Assembly: GCF_035510375.1 (NCBI RefSeq)
Contig: NZ_DATKHG010000015.1
Length of the DNA: 64,000 nucleotides
DNA from: Paenibacillus_I sp035510375
GTDB taxonomy: Bacteria > Bacillota > Bacilli > Paenibacillales > Paenibacillaceae
Direction: 5' to 3' (one strand)
The position numbers were made by a program, and so were the translations under genes. How positions within the stretch are numbered: position 1 is the stretch's first letter; each line of letters begins with the position of its first letter. The notes under the pieces are model-generated. The model was not told where the DNA came from. It ran no database searches and saw nothing but the letters and a program-made list of their open reading frames with translations. Shown piece by piece: positions 48,119-57,295 of this stretch.

Positions 48119-49645
48119 ATGACCGCACAAGACGATCAAGTCCTGATTTCGCTCAGCGGCATCACCAAGCGGTTCCCTGGTGTGCTGGCGCTTGAGAATG
48201 TGTCGCTGGACGTACGCAAAGGGGAAGTGCTGGCGCTTGTGGGAGAGAACGGCGCGGGCAAGTCGACGCTGATCAAAATTCTTTCGGGGCTGTACCGTAA
48301 GGACAGCGGCGAGATCCGTGTGCAAGGGCAGCCGGTAGAGATTAACGGCACCAAGGATGCCCAGGAGCTCGGCATCAGTACGATTTTCCAGGAACCGTCG
48401 CTGGCCCCGCATCTCACGGCGGTGCAGAATGTGTACCTCGGACGCGAGCTCGTCGCGCCTATACTCGGAAAAACGCTGCAGTCGATGAACGAGAAAGCGA
48501 TGTATGAAGAGACGGCGAAGCTGTACCGGAAGTTTTTCCCGACGGTTGAGGATCTTCACCGTCCGGTGAGTGAATTGGATGCGTTGAAGAATCGTGTAAT
48601 CGAAATAGTGAAAGCGCTTTCGGTCCAGGCGTCGGTCGTCATCATGGATGAGCCGACGGCTGCGCTCGCCGAGCACGAGCGGGAGGTACTGTTCGACTTC
48701 ATTCGTCTGTTGAAGGAGCAGGGCGTATCGGTTATTTACGTCTCGCATCATCTGCGTGAATTGTTCCTGCTGGCCGACCGGATCAGCGTCATGCGCGACG
48801 GCCGGAATGTGGCGACCGTGAACAAGGAAGATACGAATATCGACCAGCTCGTCTCCATGATGGTCGGCCGGGAGTTATCGAACCACATCGTCAAGGAGCA
48901 GGTGCCGCTCGGCAAGGAGGTTCTTCGGGTCTCCGATCTGAACCGGCGCGGCGTGCTGCGGGACATCAACTTCCATGTCAGGCAGGGTGAGATCGTCGGC
49001 ATCGCCGGACTCGCCGGCTCGGGGCGAACGGAAACCGTACGTGCCGTCGTCGGCGCCGATCCGATCAGCTCAGGGACCGTGGCAGTGGATGGGCGGCAGT
49101 ACCGGATTCGCTCGCCGCGCGACGCGATCCGGGCCGGTATCGGCCTTTTGCCGGAAAACCGGAAGCTGCATGGCGCGTTGATCGAACTGTCGGTCAGCCA
49201 GAACATCACGATGGCTGCCATCAATCGGGTAGTGTCCAACAAGCTTGTGCTGAAGAAGAGAAAAGAAACGCAGATCGCTTCGGAATATGTGGAACGTCTG
49301 GGCATCAAGACGCCGCATGTGCACCAAAAGGTCAGATTCCTGAGCGGCGGCAACCAGCAGAAGGTCATTTTGGCCAAATGGCTGTTTACCCAGCCGAAGG
49401 TTCTGATCTTTGACGAACCGACGCAGGGCATCGATGTAGGGGCCAAGGTGGAGGTCTACAACCTGATCGGCGAGTTTGTGCGGGGCGGAGGAGCGGTTGT
49501 TATGGTTTCTTCGGAGCTCCCCGAACTGATGGGGCTTTCCGACCGGATCTACGTCATGCACAAAGGGAAATTTGTTCATGAGTTTTCACGTGAGGAAGCG
49601 ACGGAGGAGAACATTACGTTGTACGCTTCGGGAGGACATGAATGA
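48119..49645 (+). CDS. sugar ABC transporter ATP-binding protein (RbsA/MglA type)
   Basis: 508 residues with two nucleotide-binding domains, from ATG 48119 behind AGGAGTGAAGGTG. Domain 1 has Walker A GENGAGKST and Walker B VVIMDEPTAAL. Its signature is unusual (PVSELDALKNRVIEI instead of LSIAQQQ-type). Domain 2 has the typical degenerate P-loop GLAGSGRTE, a good signature LSGGNQQKV and Walker B LIFDEPTQGID. Monosaccharide importers of the CUT2 class use such tandem ATPases. The stop overlaps the first permease gene. Confidence 0.92.
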   Translation: MTAQDDQVLISLSGITKRFPGVLALENVSLDVRKGEVLALVGENGAGKSTLIKILSGLYRKDSGEIRVQGQPVEINGTKDAQELGISTIFQEPSLAPHLTAVQNVYLGRELVAPILGKTLQSMNEKAMYEETAKLYRKFFPTVEDLHRPVSELDALKNRVIEIVKALSVQASVVIMDEPTAALAEHEREVLFDFIRLLKEQGVSVIYVSHHLRELFLLADRISVMRDGRNVATVNKEDTNIDQLVSMMVGRELSNHIVKEQVPLGKEVLRVSDLNRRGVLRDINFHVRQGEIVGIAGLAGSGRTETVRAVVGADPISSGTVAVDGRQYRIRSPRDAIRAGIGLLPENRKLHGALIELSVSQNITMAAINRVVSNKLVLKKRKETQIASEYVERLGIKTPHVHQKVRFLSGGNQQKVILAKWLFTQPKVLIFDEPTQGIDVGAKVEVYNLIGEFVRGGGAVVMVSSELPELMGLSDRIYVMHKGKFVHEFSREEATEENITLYASGGHE

Positions 49646-50607
49646 ATACGAAAACGAGAAAGCTGCTGTTTTTCAACGCGCGCGAGGGGCTGGGCGTGTC
49701 GGTCATCCTTGTTCTGTTGTTTCTGTTTTTGGCGGTGAGCTCACCTTACTTCCTCACGGTGGAAAACATAACGAACCTGCTGCTGCATTCGGTGTTCGTC
49801 ATGCTCGTGGCCTTCGGCGCCATGTTCGTACTTACGATGGGCGGCATCGATCTGTCGGTCGGCTCGATCCTCGGCCTTTGCGGCGGCGTCACTGGGTGGC
49901 TGATGATGAACGGCACGAATATGTGGCTCGCGATTCTGGCAGGACTGGTCTTGGGTACTTTAATTGGCACGTTTAACGGCGTCATCATTACGCGGCTTCG
50001 CATATCTCCTTTCCTGGCGACCTTCGCCATGCTGTACATCGCACGCGGGCTGCTGCTCCTGTTCACGATCAATGAGCCGATCCGGGATTTCGCCACGCCG
50101 CAATTCAAATATCTCGCCCAGGGCTATTTGCTGGGCATCCCGATGCCGGTATGGATCGCGTTGATTGTGTTTCTGATCTGTTATTTCGTGTTCAACGGAA
50201 CGAGCTTCGGGCGTTTCGTCGTCGCCGTCGGCTCCAACAAGGAAGCGGCGCACCTGTCCGGCGTGTCCACGACTAACATCAGGGTTCGGGTATACGCGCT
50301 TTCGGGTCTGCTGGCCGCGGCTTCCGGCGTGCTGCTGACATCCCGCCTGACGGCTGTGCAGCCGCTCATGGGCACCTCCTACGAACTGGATGCGATCGCC
50401 GCGGCGGTCATCGGCGGCACCAGCATGTTCGGAGGCAAAGGGAGCGTGGTAGGCGTAGCGATCGGCGCGATCATCCTTGCACTGGTGTCCAACGGTCTGG
50501 ACCTGCTCGCGGTCAACCAGTTCTACCGTTTGATCATCACCGGTTTGATCATCATTATCGCGGTGGGTGTAGAACGCCTTACATCCTCCAGAACCGAAAC
50601 GGCCTAA
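49642..50607 (+). CDS. sugar ABC transporter permease (RbsC type), first
   Basis: 321 residues with about ten TM helices. The BPD_transp_2 motifs GGIDLSVGSILGL near 70, TRLRISPFLATFAMLYIARG near 115 and the EAA-equivalent NKEAAHLSGV near 200 are present, as is AAAVIGGTSMFGGKGS. It overlaps the ATPase by four bases. It forms a heterodimer with the next permease. Confidence 0.93.
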   Translation: MNTKTRKLLFFNAREGLGVSVILVLLFLFLAVSSPYFLTVENITNLLLHSVFVMLVAFGAMFVLTMGGIDLSVGSILGLCGGVTGWLMMNGTNMWLAILAGLVLGTLIGTFNGVIITRLRISPFLATFAMLYIARGLLLLFTINEPIRDFATPQFKYLAQGYLLGIPMPVWIALIVFLICYFVFNGTSFGRFVVAVGSNKEAAHLSGVSTTNIRVRVYALSGLLAAASGVLLTSRLTAVQPLMGTSYELDAIAAAVIGGTSMFGGKGSVVGVAIGAIILALVSNGLDLLAVNQFYRLIITGLIIIIAVGVERLTSSRTETA

Positions 50608-50631
50608 CGACTTCAGAAGGAGGATACGACC

Positions 50632-51660
50632 TTGGTAAACAACAGTCAGGAACCCGTCATTCGTTCGGATTCCGGCCAGCTAAGAGGGTTTCATTTGCCG
50701 CTCAGAATTGACCGGCAAATTGTAGGCCTCATCATTTTCCTGGCCGGCATCATCATCGCGATGTCATTCGCTTCGGATTATTTTCTCACCTACACCAATC
50801 TGTTGAATGTGTTGCAGCAGTCCGCATTCGTCATGATATTGGCGTTCGGCATGACCTTTGTACTCTCTACGGGCGGCATCGATTTATCGGTTGGATCGAT
50901 CGTCGGCATTTCCGGCGGCATGACGGCATGGATGCTGTTCAATGATCTGAACATCGTCGCGGCCGTTATAGGCGGACTCATTACCGGCACCGCGATCGGC
51001 ATCGTGAACGGGATCGTCATTACGAAGCTGCGGATCTCGCCCTTTATCGCGACCCTTGCCATGATGATTATAGCACGCGGCATCCTGTACGTCTGGACCG
51101 GAGCGATTCCTTTCCGCGAGTATATGAAAAGCAATTTCGATTTTCTCGGGCAAGGACGGATTTTGAATGTGCAGTTTCCGGTCATTGCCGCGTTCGTCCT
51201 GCTGCTCGCTCTGCTGTTCATCTATCGCCGCATGCGGTTCGGCCGCCACCTTCTGGCGCTCGGCAGCAGCGAGGAGGCGGTGCGCATCTCCGGCATCAAG
51301 GTCGACAGGCTGCGCATCAAGGTGTATGCCTTATCCGGATTGATCGCCGCCATAGCAGGCATTATGCTCGCTTCGCGGCTGACGACGGTGCACCCGGAGA
51401 TGGGCAAAAACTACGAGCTGGAGGCGATCGCCGCGGCCATCATCGGCGGAACAAGCTTATCCGGCGGCAAAGGGAGCCTGATCGGAACGGCGCTCGGCGC
51501 CATTATCCTATTCATGATCAAAAATGCGATGAATCTGCTCAACGTCCATCCGTATTGGGAAACGATTATCGTAGGCGTCATCATTCTGGTTGCGGTATCC
51601 GTGAACATGTGGGGCGGCACCTTCAAGCGCAGCCGGGGGCGAGCCGCGGAGCCGGGTTGA
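50632..51660 (+). CDS. sugar ABC transporter permease (RbsC type), second
   Basis: 342 residues from TTG 50632, with GAAGGAGGA upstream. It is paralogous to the previous gene (GGIDLSVGSIVGISGG, TKLRISPFIATLAMMIIARG, AAIIGGTSLSGGKGS) with a longer N-terminus of about 30 polar residues before TM1. Two different RbsC proteins point to a heterodimeric channel, as in AI-2 or rhamnose importers. Confidence 0.93.
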   Translation: MVNNSQEPVIRSDSGQLRGFHLPLRIDRQIVGLIIFLAGIIIAMSFASDYFLTYTNLLNVLQQSAFVMILAFGMTFVLSTGGIDLSVGSIVGISGGMTAWMLFNDLNIVAAVIGGLITGTAIGIVNGIVITKLRISPFIATLAMMIIARGILYVWTGAIPFREYMKSNFDFLGQGRILNVQFPVIAAFVLLLALLFIYRRMRFGRHLLALGSSEEAVRISGIKVDRLRIKVYALSGLIAAIAGIMLASRLTTVHPEMGKNYELEAIAAAIIGGTSLSGGKGSLIGTALGAIILFMIKNAMNLLNVHPYWETIIVGVIILVAVSVNMWGGTFKRSRGRAAEPG

Positions 51661-51794
51661 CGCGCGTTGCGGGGCGGGAGAGTATGTCTTGTTGAGGAGG
51701 TGAACCCAAACCTGTTCTGAAAAATTAAGGGCAACGGCATATTGCAGCCGGCCCGCTTTAAACGGCAGTTCAAAAAACAAGGGAGGTCAGGAAC

Positions 51795-52925
51795 ATGGTT
51801 AACGGAAAAATGCGCACGAGATTGGTATTGCTCGCCATCCTTGCAGTAAGTCTGGTCGTTGCAGCCTGCAGCAATAATAATGAGCCTGCAGTCACCGAGA
51901 CGACAACCGTAGTCACGGAGGGCTCATCCATAGCTTATCAGTGGGGGGATAAGAACTTCGAGAATTTCGTTAGAAAGGCTGCCGAAGGCCGTACCCTCAA
52001 GATCGGATTCACCCCGCCGGCGGCTTCCGAATTTTACGATATTATTGAAGCCGGCGCCAATACGATGATGAATGAATTAAGCGACCGCTTCGGCGTGAAG
52101 TTCGAGTTCGAGATGTCCGCTCCGAACGAGCATCAGTCCGTGGAATCGCAAGTGGCGACCATTGAGAACTGGACGGCGAAAAAGTATGATGCGATTCTCG
52201 TCTCATCCGCCGGTGATTTCGATGCCATGAACGCCGTCTATCAGAAGGCGATGGACGCGGGAACCGCGATTTTCATGTTCAACATGCCGGCCGAGATGTG
52301 GGATGAAAAAGAACTGAAAGCCGTTTCCGTGATCAGCTACAACAATCAATACCAGGCCGGATATATCGTCGGTAAATATGCGGCGGAGAAGCTGCAGGGA
52401 AAAGGAAAAATTTTATTGGTATGGGGCCTGCCCGGCCATTGGTCGACGTCGCGTAAAAACGGCTTCCTTGAGGCGATCAAGCCATATCCGGACATGAAAA
52501 TCGTAGGTGAGCAGCGCGGCGACTACGTTCGCGACAAGGGCATGCAGGCCGCCGAAAATCTGCTCCAGGCAAATCCCGACGTCGATCTGATCTATGGCGA
52601 GAACGAAGAGATGGCGCAGGGAGCTACGCAAGCCGTGGAAGCGCGCGGCCTCAAGCTCTGGGACGGCAAGGAAGGCATCATCACGATCGGAGCGGACGGC
52701 CTTAAGTCGGGTTACGAGTCGATTCGTAAAGGCAAACTGACCGCAACCGTTAACGTCGGCCCCGTAGATATGGGACGCGAGTTTATCAAATCCGTATTCA
52801 TGTATGAAGTACTGGGTTACACCGTCGACAAGATCATTAATGTTCCGACGACCGTCGTCGACAAGGAAAATGTCGATATTGCGGCCGCCTACACGGACTG
52901 GGCGCTCTCTACCGAACGCAAATAA
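51795..52925 (+). CDS. sugar-binding lipoprotein of the importer
   Basis: 376 residues. The signal peptide ends in the lipobox VVAACS (Cys near 25). A Thr/Val-rich linker and a Peripla_BP_4 domain follow (LKIGFTPPAASEFYDIIEAG, AKKYDAILVSSAGDFDAMN, LLVWGLPGHWSTSRKNGFLE, GKEGIITIGADGLKSGYES). AAGGGAGGT is the ribosome site. It is the fourth gene of the importer operon and the main candidate for its receptor. A terminator follows. Confidence 0.92.
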   Translation: MVNGKMRTRLVLLAILAVSLVVAACSNNNEPAVTETTTVVTEGSSIAYQWGDKNFENFVRKAAEGRTLKIGFTPPAASEFYDIIEAGANTMMNELSDRFGVKFEFEMSAPNEHQSVESQVATIENWTAKKYDAILVSSAGDFDAMNAVYQKAMDAGTAIFMFNMPAEMWDEKELKAVSVISYNNQYQAGYIVGKYAAEKLQGKGKILLVWGLPGHWSTSRKNGFLEAIKPYPDMKIVGEQRGDYVRDKGMQAAENLLQANPDVDLIYGENEEMAQGATQAVEARGLKLWDGKEGIITIGADGLKSGYESIRKGKLTATVNVGPVDMGREFIKSVFMYEVLGYTVDKIINVPTTVVDKENVDIAAAYTDWALSTERK

Positions 52926-52946
52926 TGCATACGAGCATTCGAGAAG

Positions 52947-52978
52947 ACCTGATGTTGCATGCCGGCGTCAGGTTTTTC
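52947..52978 (+). terminator. rho-independent terminator of importer operon
   Basis: ACCTGATG pairs with CGTCAGGT (one T-G wobble) around TTGCATGCCGG-type loop, then TTTTT. Confidence 0.8.
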
Positions 52979-53098
52979 CTTTTGCTTTCCAAAAGAGCAA
53001 ATTCGCGGAATTAAATTTGCCCCATACGGGAAGATTTCTGCGATAAAATGGGAAGATGAAACGTCAAAATGCGTTCCATATTCGGGAGGGTCTGGGCA

Positions 53099-54169
53099 AT
53101 GAGACTGTTAAATCGGTTCCTTATTGTAAACGTTTCCTTTTTGCTGGTCGCGGCTGCCTGCAGCAATGCAGGTGACCGCGCGGAAACGAAGACGAATACG
53201 GCGAACTCTGCAAATTCTTCCGTCCCGGACGAGACGGTTGGGATCGACTACGGATTGTTCTGCGGAGATTTGTGCCAGGAGGTGCTGACGCTGGAGGCGC
53301 CTCGCGATTCCATCGAAGGCACCGTAGGCGTCGTCGCGTCCGGAACCTTCCCGTACGGTGCGGGAACGATGCGGATGGCGAAGGAAGCGGTGGAGAACTA
53401 TTTCCCGAATATGAGGCTTGTCGTCGGCAACGGCGAAAGCGATCCGGCGATCCAAACCGCGGTGATTGACGACTTTATCTCCAGGCAGGTCGATGTTCTG
53501 GTGATCGACCTCGTCGAGAAGGATGCGGTTAACCCGGCGCTCGAACGGGCGAAGGCGGCGAGCATTCCGATCATTCTGATCGACCGGTGGTCGCCTGTGG
53601 AACCACTCACACTGATCAAAGCGGAGGATGTCGAGGTAGGCAGAAAAGCCGGCCAGCAGGTCGTCGCGCTGCTGAACGGCAAGGGCAATGTGATTGAGAT
53701 GAAAGGGACGGCCGCTTCGACCACGACGTTGGACCGAAACAAAGGGATTTTGGAAGCTTTCGAGGGCTACCCCGATATTCAAATTATGGAGAGCATAAAC
53801 GCAGATTTCGACCAAACGAAAGGCAGGCGGATGATGGAGCTATTGCTTCAGCGTTTTCCGAAAGGGCAGATCGACGCAGTGGTGTCGCATGCCGATGTCA
53901 TGACCATGGGGGCCATTCAGGCAATCAGGGAGGCCGGGAGAGAGGATGAAATTATAGTGGTAAGCGTCGATGCGCAGGAAACGGCGCTTGAAGCGATTGA
54001 ATCCGGCGCAATCGATGCGACCGTCGCCTACCCGATCGTGATGCCGATGGGGATTATCGCAGCCGCCAAGACGATAGCCGGAGAAACAATGCCGGAACGA
54101 ATTGAGCTCGAAGCTCCCGTGGTGACGAAGGAAAACGTGGAGAAGTATAAAGGGAAGACGGGGTACTGA
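53099..54169 (+). CDS. third sugar-binding lipoprotein (RbsB-like)
   Basis: 356 residues from ATG 53099 behind GGGAGGG; ATG 53069 is in frame but lacks a site. Lipobox VAAACS with Cys near 21. A Ser/Asn/Thr linker is followed by an RbsB-like domain (GTVGVVASGTFPYGAGTMRMA, ISRQVDVLVIDLVEKDAVNP, SIPIILIDRWSP, GNVIEMKGTAASTTTLDRNKG). It is transcribed apart from the importer because of the terminator at 52947. Cysteines in LFCGDLCQEV before the domain are unusual. It may feed the same importer with another ligand. Confidence 0.88.
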   Translation: MRLLNRFLIVNVSFLLVAAACSNAGDRAETKTNTANSANSSVPDETVGIDYGLFCGDLCQEVLTLEAPRDSIEGTVGVVASGTFPYGAGTMRMAKEAVENYFPNMRLVVGNGESDPAIQTAVIDDFISRQVDVLVIDLVEKDAVNPALERAKAASIPIILIDRWSPVEPLTLIKAEDVEVGRKAGQQVVALLNGKGNVIEMKGTAASTTTLDRNKGILEAFEGYPDIQIMESINADFDQTKGRRMMELLLQRFPKGQIDAVVSHADVMTMGAIQAIREAGREDEIIVVSVDAQETALEAIESGAIDATVAYPIVMPMGIIAAAKTIAGETMPERIELEAPVVTKENVEKYKGKTGY

Positions 54170-54195
54170 AGCGGTGACAATGTGAAAGCGTTTAA

Positions 54196-54232
54196 ACGAC
54201 GTCCAAGGTTGATTCATTGACCTTGGCGTCGT
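54196..54232 (+). other. hairpin after third binding lipoprotein
   Basis: ACGACG and CCAAGGT pair with ACCTTGG and CGTCGT, with a single bulged T, around TGATTCATTG. No T run follows. Probably an mRNA 3' end or weak terminator. Confidence 0.6.
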
Positions 54233-54285
54233 GCTCGACGATGAAGAACGGGCAATGCGTTAAAAGCTTTTTATCCCGCTGCCGC

Positions 54286-54339
54286 TTGACAGCGGGGGGG
54301 CGGAAACAGTATCATTTTCTCTATTGAGAATCATTTTCA
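54286..54339 (+). promoter_or_regulatory. sigma-A promoter overlapped downstream by a Fur box
   Basis: TTGACA (54286-54291), 18 bp containing a G-run, TATCAT (54310-54315). Ten bases later 54325-54339 reads TGAGAAT-C-ATTTTCA. This matches the 7-1-7 Fur consensus TGATAAT-N-ATTATCA at 12 of 14 half-site positions and covers the expected transcription start. It implies iron repression of the following gene. Confidence 0.75.
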
Positions 54340-54366
54340 TTTACGATATTGCAAGGAGGAAAGGCA

Positions 54367-55167
54367 TTGGCTTTTGAAATCAGACAAGGCGAAAGCTTCA
54401 CTCCTCTCTCGTTCTCGTCCGTTCAGGCGGGAGACGGCGCACTCTATGCCGCTTCGCTCGGCGGAAGCATTTACCGGACCGGCCTGGAGGGCGTGTGGGA
54501 AAGGCTGAGCAACCCGGTCCCTGAACAACTGACCGTAAACCGAATGGCTTTATACGGTGAACAATTATTCGCATGCACGAATAAAGGACTTTTTTGTCAT
54601 GGATTCGAACAGTGGGAGGAAGAATTGGAGATTCCATGCTTCCAATATCGTGTCGAGGGCGGGTGCCGGTACGCGGCGACCGCTTACGGCTTGTTTTGCG
54701 ATCAAACGGGCTCTTGGGGCTCGATTGCTTGTTATGACAAGCGGGTATACGACTTCCTGAACCTGCCGCAGCTTCTCATTCTCGGCCACGAAGACGGGCT
54801 TTCCATCTATGACCGGATGACGGATGAATGGGCGGGATTCACAGTGGGTGCCGGCGTGACGAGCCTGGCGGTATACAAGGGACATCTGTTGGGGTCGGGG
54901 GAGCATGGAGAGCTTATCGTCGGGAATAAAAAGGGCAGGTTCGAGCGCACAAGGTTTGCCGGTCTGTTTGTTTATTCGGTCATGAAGCGGGGAGGCCATC
55001 TATTCGGATGCACGGACAAAGGATTGTATCGCATCGGTATAATCAACGGATATCCTTGGCTTTTTTCCTTCGTCAAGGGAGGCCCGGTCATCGACATCGA
55101 TGTGCAGAACGGCCAACTGTTTATGGCCACGCTGTACAATGGCGTCAAAACCGTACAAATGGATTAA
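54367..55167 (+). CDS. unknown protein, probable beta-propeller, Fur-controlled
   Basis: 266 residues from TTG 54367, with AAGGAGGAAAG six bases before. No signal peptide or TM helix. The sequence has repeating blocks of about 40 residues with GxLYxxSxGGSIYR, LFACTNKGLFCHGF, YAATAYGLFCDQTG, LLGSGEHGELIVG and LFGCTDKGLYRIG. This suggests a five- or six-bladed propeller. Several Cys lie in the blade motifs (CTNKGLFCHG, CDQTG, CYDKR, CTDKG). I do not recognise a family. The Fur box predicts expression in iron shortage; a heme/iron-related or regulatory role is possible but unproven. Confidence 0.7.
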   Translation: MAFEIRQGESFTPLSFSSVQAGDGALYAASLGGSIYRTGLEGVWERLSNPVPEQLTVNRMALYGEQLFACTNKGLFCHGFEQWEEELEIPCFQYRVEGGCRYAATAYGLFCDQTGSWGSIACYDKRVYDFLNLPQLLILGHEDGLSIYDRMTDEWAGFTVGAGVTSLAVYKGHLLGSGEHGELIVGNKKGRFERTRFAGLFVYSVMKRGGHLFGCTDKGLYRIGIINGYPWLFSFVKGGPVIDIDVQNGQLFMATLYNGVKTVQMD

Positions 55168-55198
55168 CGCCAACGAAATGTGAATAAGCGCATGCGGC

Positions 55199-55239
55199 GA
55201 AAAAGACAGGCTGGGGGAGAGATTTCCCGCCCTCAGCCT
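55199..55239 (-). terminator. terminator of spoVA operon (minus strand)
   Basis: Read on the minus strand, AGGCTGAGGG pairs with CCCCAGCCT around the GCGGGAAATCTCTCC region, followed by GTCTTTTT. It lies between convergent genes and may act both ways, but the T run favours the minus strand. Confidence 0.75.
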
Positions 55240-55254
55240 CTTATGCCGTCCGTT

Positions 55255-55605
55255 TTATCCCTTCGGCTTGGCGATCAAAGCCGCGATGAAAGAGAAGATG
55301 ATCGCGGCGGATATGCCGGCGCTGGTGATTTTGAATATGCCGGTTATAATGCCGATCCAGCCGTTCTTGTCATATTCGCTCATCGCGCCGTGCACGAGCG
55401 CGTTGCCGAAGCTCGTTATCGGTACCGTGGCGCCGGCGCCGGCGAACTCGATCAGCGGATCGTAGAAGCCGAGTCCCTCAATAATCGCTCCGGCTACGAC
55501 GAGGTACGTCATCGTATGGGCGGGCGTCAGTTTGAAAATGTCGAAGCAGATTTGGCCGATGACGCAGATTGCCCCTCCGACCAGGAAGGCCCACAAATAG
55601 ATCAT
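55255..55605 (-). CDS. spoVAE: stage V sporulation protein AE (C-terminal type, SpoVAEb)
   Basis: Small membrane protein of 116 residues, part of the spore inner-membrane channel that moves dipicolinic acid. Several TM helices; the start MIYLWAFLVGGAICVIGQI and the segment FAGAGATVPITSFGNALVHG are family-typical. The ATG overlaps the spoVAD stop. Last gene of the operon, expressed presumably in the forespore. Confidence 0.92.
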   Translation of the reverse strand: MIYLWAFLVGGAICVIGQICFDIFKLTPAHTMTYLVVAGAIIEGLGFYDPLIEFAGAGATVPITSFGNALVHGAMSEYDKNGWIGIITGIFKITSAGISAAIIFSFIAALIAKPKG

Positions 55606-56621
55606 GCCGGAGTCACCCCGCTCTCGATGGATACGGCATGTGCAATACAAGGGATGCTTTCGCCCTGCTGGTAGGAGAGGGGCGACAGCAGCGCCCCGGT
55701 CGCCACGACTAAAATCCGGTTCAGTTCACCTTTGTGCATCCGTTTCAGCAGATGGCCGTAAGTGACCACCGCCGAGCAGCCGCATCCGCTGGCACCCGCC
55801 TGAACCTGCTGCTTTTCATAATCATAGATCATCATCCCGCAATCCTTATACACCGTTTGATCGATCGGCACTTTATGCTTCTCGAACAAGTCGCGCGCCA
55901 GCTGGTAGCCGATTTTCGACAGGTCGCCGGTCACGATCAAATCATAATGGCCCGGCTCGACATCCAGATCGCGGAAATGCGCCTGAATCGTGTCAACGGC
56001 GGCCGGGGCCATCGCTGCCCCCATGTTGAACGGATCCTTGATCCCCATATCGATTACGCGCCCGATCGTAGCGGACGTGATGCAAGGACCTTCTCCCTCC
56101 CGCGACAACACGCCCGCGCCTGCGCCCGTTACCGTAAATTGCGCGGTCGGCGGCTTCTGGGAGCCGTATTCGGTCGGGTAACGGAATTGCTTCTCCGCCG
56201 TCGCATTATGGCTGCATGCGCTGGCCAACGCATATTCGGCCGAACCCGAATTGACCAGATTGGCCGCAATCGCCAGACTCTCCATCGAGGTCGAGCATGC
56301 GCCGAACACGCCGATGTACGGAATGGCAAGCGTCCTCGCCGCAAAGCTGGTGCTGATGATCTGGTTCATCAAATCGCCGCCGACGAAGAAGTTGATGTCA
56401 CCGTTCTGCAGTCCCGCTTTCTGTACGGCCAGCTTGGCCGCTTCCTCCAGCAGTGTCTTCTCGGCTTTCTCCCAGCTTTCCTGTCCGATCCTGAGATCGC
56501 CATGAATCCGGTCGAAATCGGCGGCGAGCGGCCCTTGCCCTTCGAACGGGCCGACGACGGCAGCCGTACCGAGCAGACGCGGGCGATTCTCAAACCGCCA
56601 GCTTTGATGCCCCGTTAACAT
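55602..56621 (-). CDS. spoVAD: stage V sporulation protein AD
   Basis: 339 residues, thiolase-fold protein of the SpoVA complex, which binds dipicolinic acid. ATG 56621 gives MLTGHQSWRFENRPRLLGTA, the usual N-terminus. VGGDLMNQIISTSFAARTL, GVFGACSTSMESLAIAANL, ACSHNATAEKQFRYPTEYG and GASGCGCSAVVTYG are conserved. It starts three bases from the spoVAC stop and overlaps spoVAE. Confidence 0.96.
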   Translation of the reverse strand: MLTGHQSWRFENRPRLLGTAAVVGPFEGQGPLAADFDRIHGDLRIGQESWEKAEKTLLEEAAKLAVQKAGLQNGDINFFVGGDLMNQIISTSFAARTLAIPYIGVFGACSTSMESLAIAANLVNSGSAEYALASACSHNATAEKQFRYPTEYGSQKPPTAQFTVTGAGAGVLSREGEGPCITSATIGRVIDMGIKDPFNMGAAMAPAAVDTIQAHFRDLDVEPGHYDLIVTGDLSKIGYQLARDLFEKHKVPIDQTVYKDCGMMIYDYEKQQVQAGASGCGCSAVVTYGHLLKRMHKGELNRILVVATGALLSPLSYQQGESIPCIAHAVSIESGVTPA

Positions 56622-56623
56622 GC

Positions 56624-57109
56624 CTACGACCCCCCTGCCGCGCCGGGATTCAAAATCCAGTGCACAATGCCCACGACAAAAGCGGCTACCGTCCCGAATA
56701 CGATAACGGGACCGGACAGCTTGAACATTTTGCCTCCGACGCCGAGGACAAGCCCTTCGCTTCGGTGTTCGATTGCAGCCGAGGCCATCGTGTTGGCGAA
56801 GCCCGTGACCGGAACCGCGGAGCCGGCGCCCGCCCATTGGGCGATTTTATCGTATACGCCCAAACTGGTTAATATAACGGAGATCAGGATCAGGACGGCC
56901 ACGGTGGGGTTGCTCGCCTCTTTCTTGTCGAAGCCGCCCCAACGCACGAACATGTCCTGGATCGCTTGGCCGATGATGGAGATCGTGCCGCCGACAACAA
57001 ACGCCTTGATACAGTTGCGGAGAACCGGGCGTGACGGCTCCCTCTTTTTCGCGAGCGCCTGATATTCCTGTTGCGTCTTCGTCAGCTGCTTTTTATTACT
57101 GTTGGACAC
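56624..57109 (-). CDS. spoVAC: stage V sporulation protein AC
   Basis: 161 residues from GTG 57109, which has GAAGGAGGAG upstream; longer in-frame starts exist but overlap that site. Membrane protein with four or five TM helices; FVVGGTISIIGQAIQDMF, GAGSAVPVTGFANTMASAA and GVGGKMFKLSGPVIVFG are conserved. In B. subtilis it behaves as a mechanosensitive channel for dipicolinic acid. It heads the three-gene spoVAC-AD-AE operon; spoVAA, AB and AF are not here. The 186 bp upstream contain no gene and no promoter I could assign to sigma-G with confidence. Confidence 0.94.
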   Translation of the reverse strand: MSNSNKKQLTKTQQEYQALAKKREPSRPVLRNCIKAFVVGGTISIIGQAIQDMFVRWGGFDKKEASNPTVAVLILISVILTSLGVYDKIAQWAGAGSAVPVTGFANTMASAAIEHRSEGLVLGVGGKMFKLSGPVIVFGTVAAFVVGIVHWILNPGAAGGS

Positions 57110-57295
57110 GCAGCGTTCTCCTCCTTCGCCCTCCATCGTTGTCAATACTCCAATTGTGTGTCAAAAGGACGAAACCCACACGCAGAATTGTTTTCCAGCA
57201 GGGATGCAGTCGAGACGCACAGGGGTTCGCTGAAGGGGAACTCTTTTCCGTTGAATGGCATAACTGTACGGAGCGGAGGGAATAATGAGGAACGG

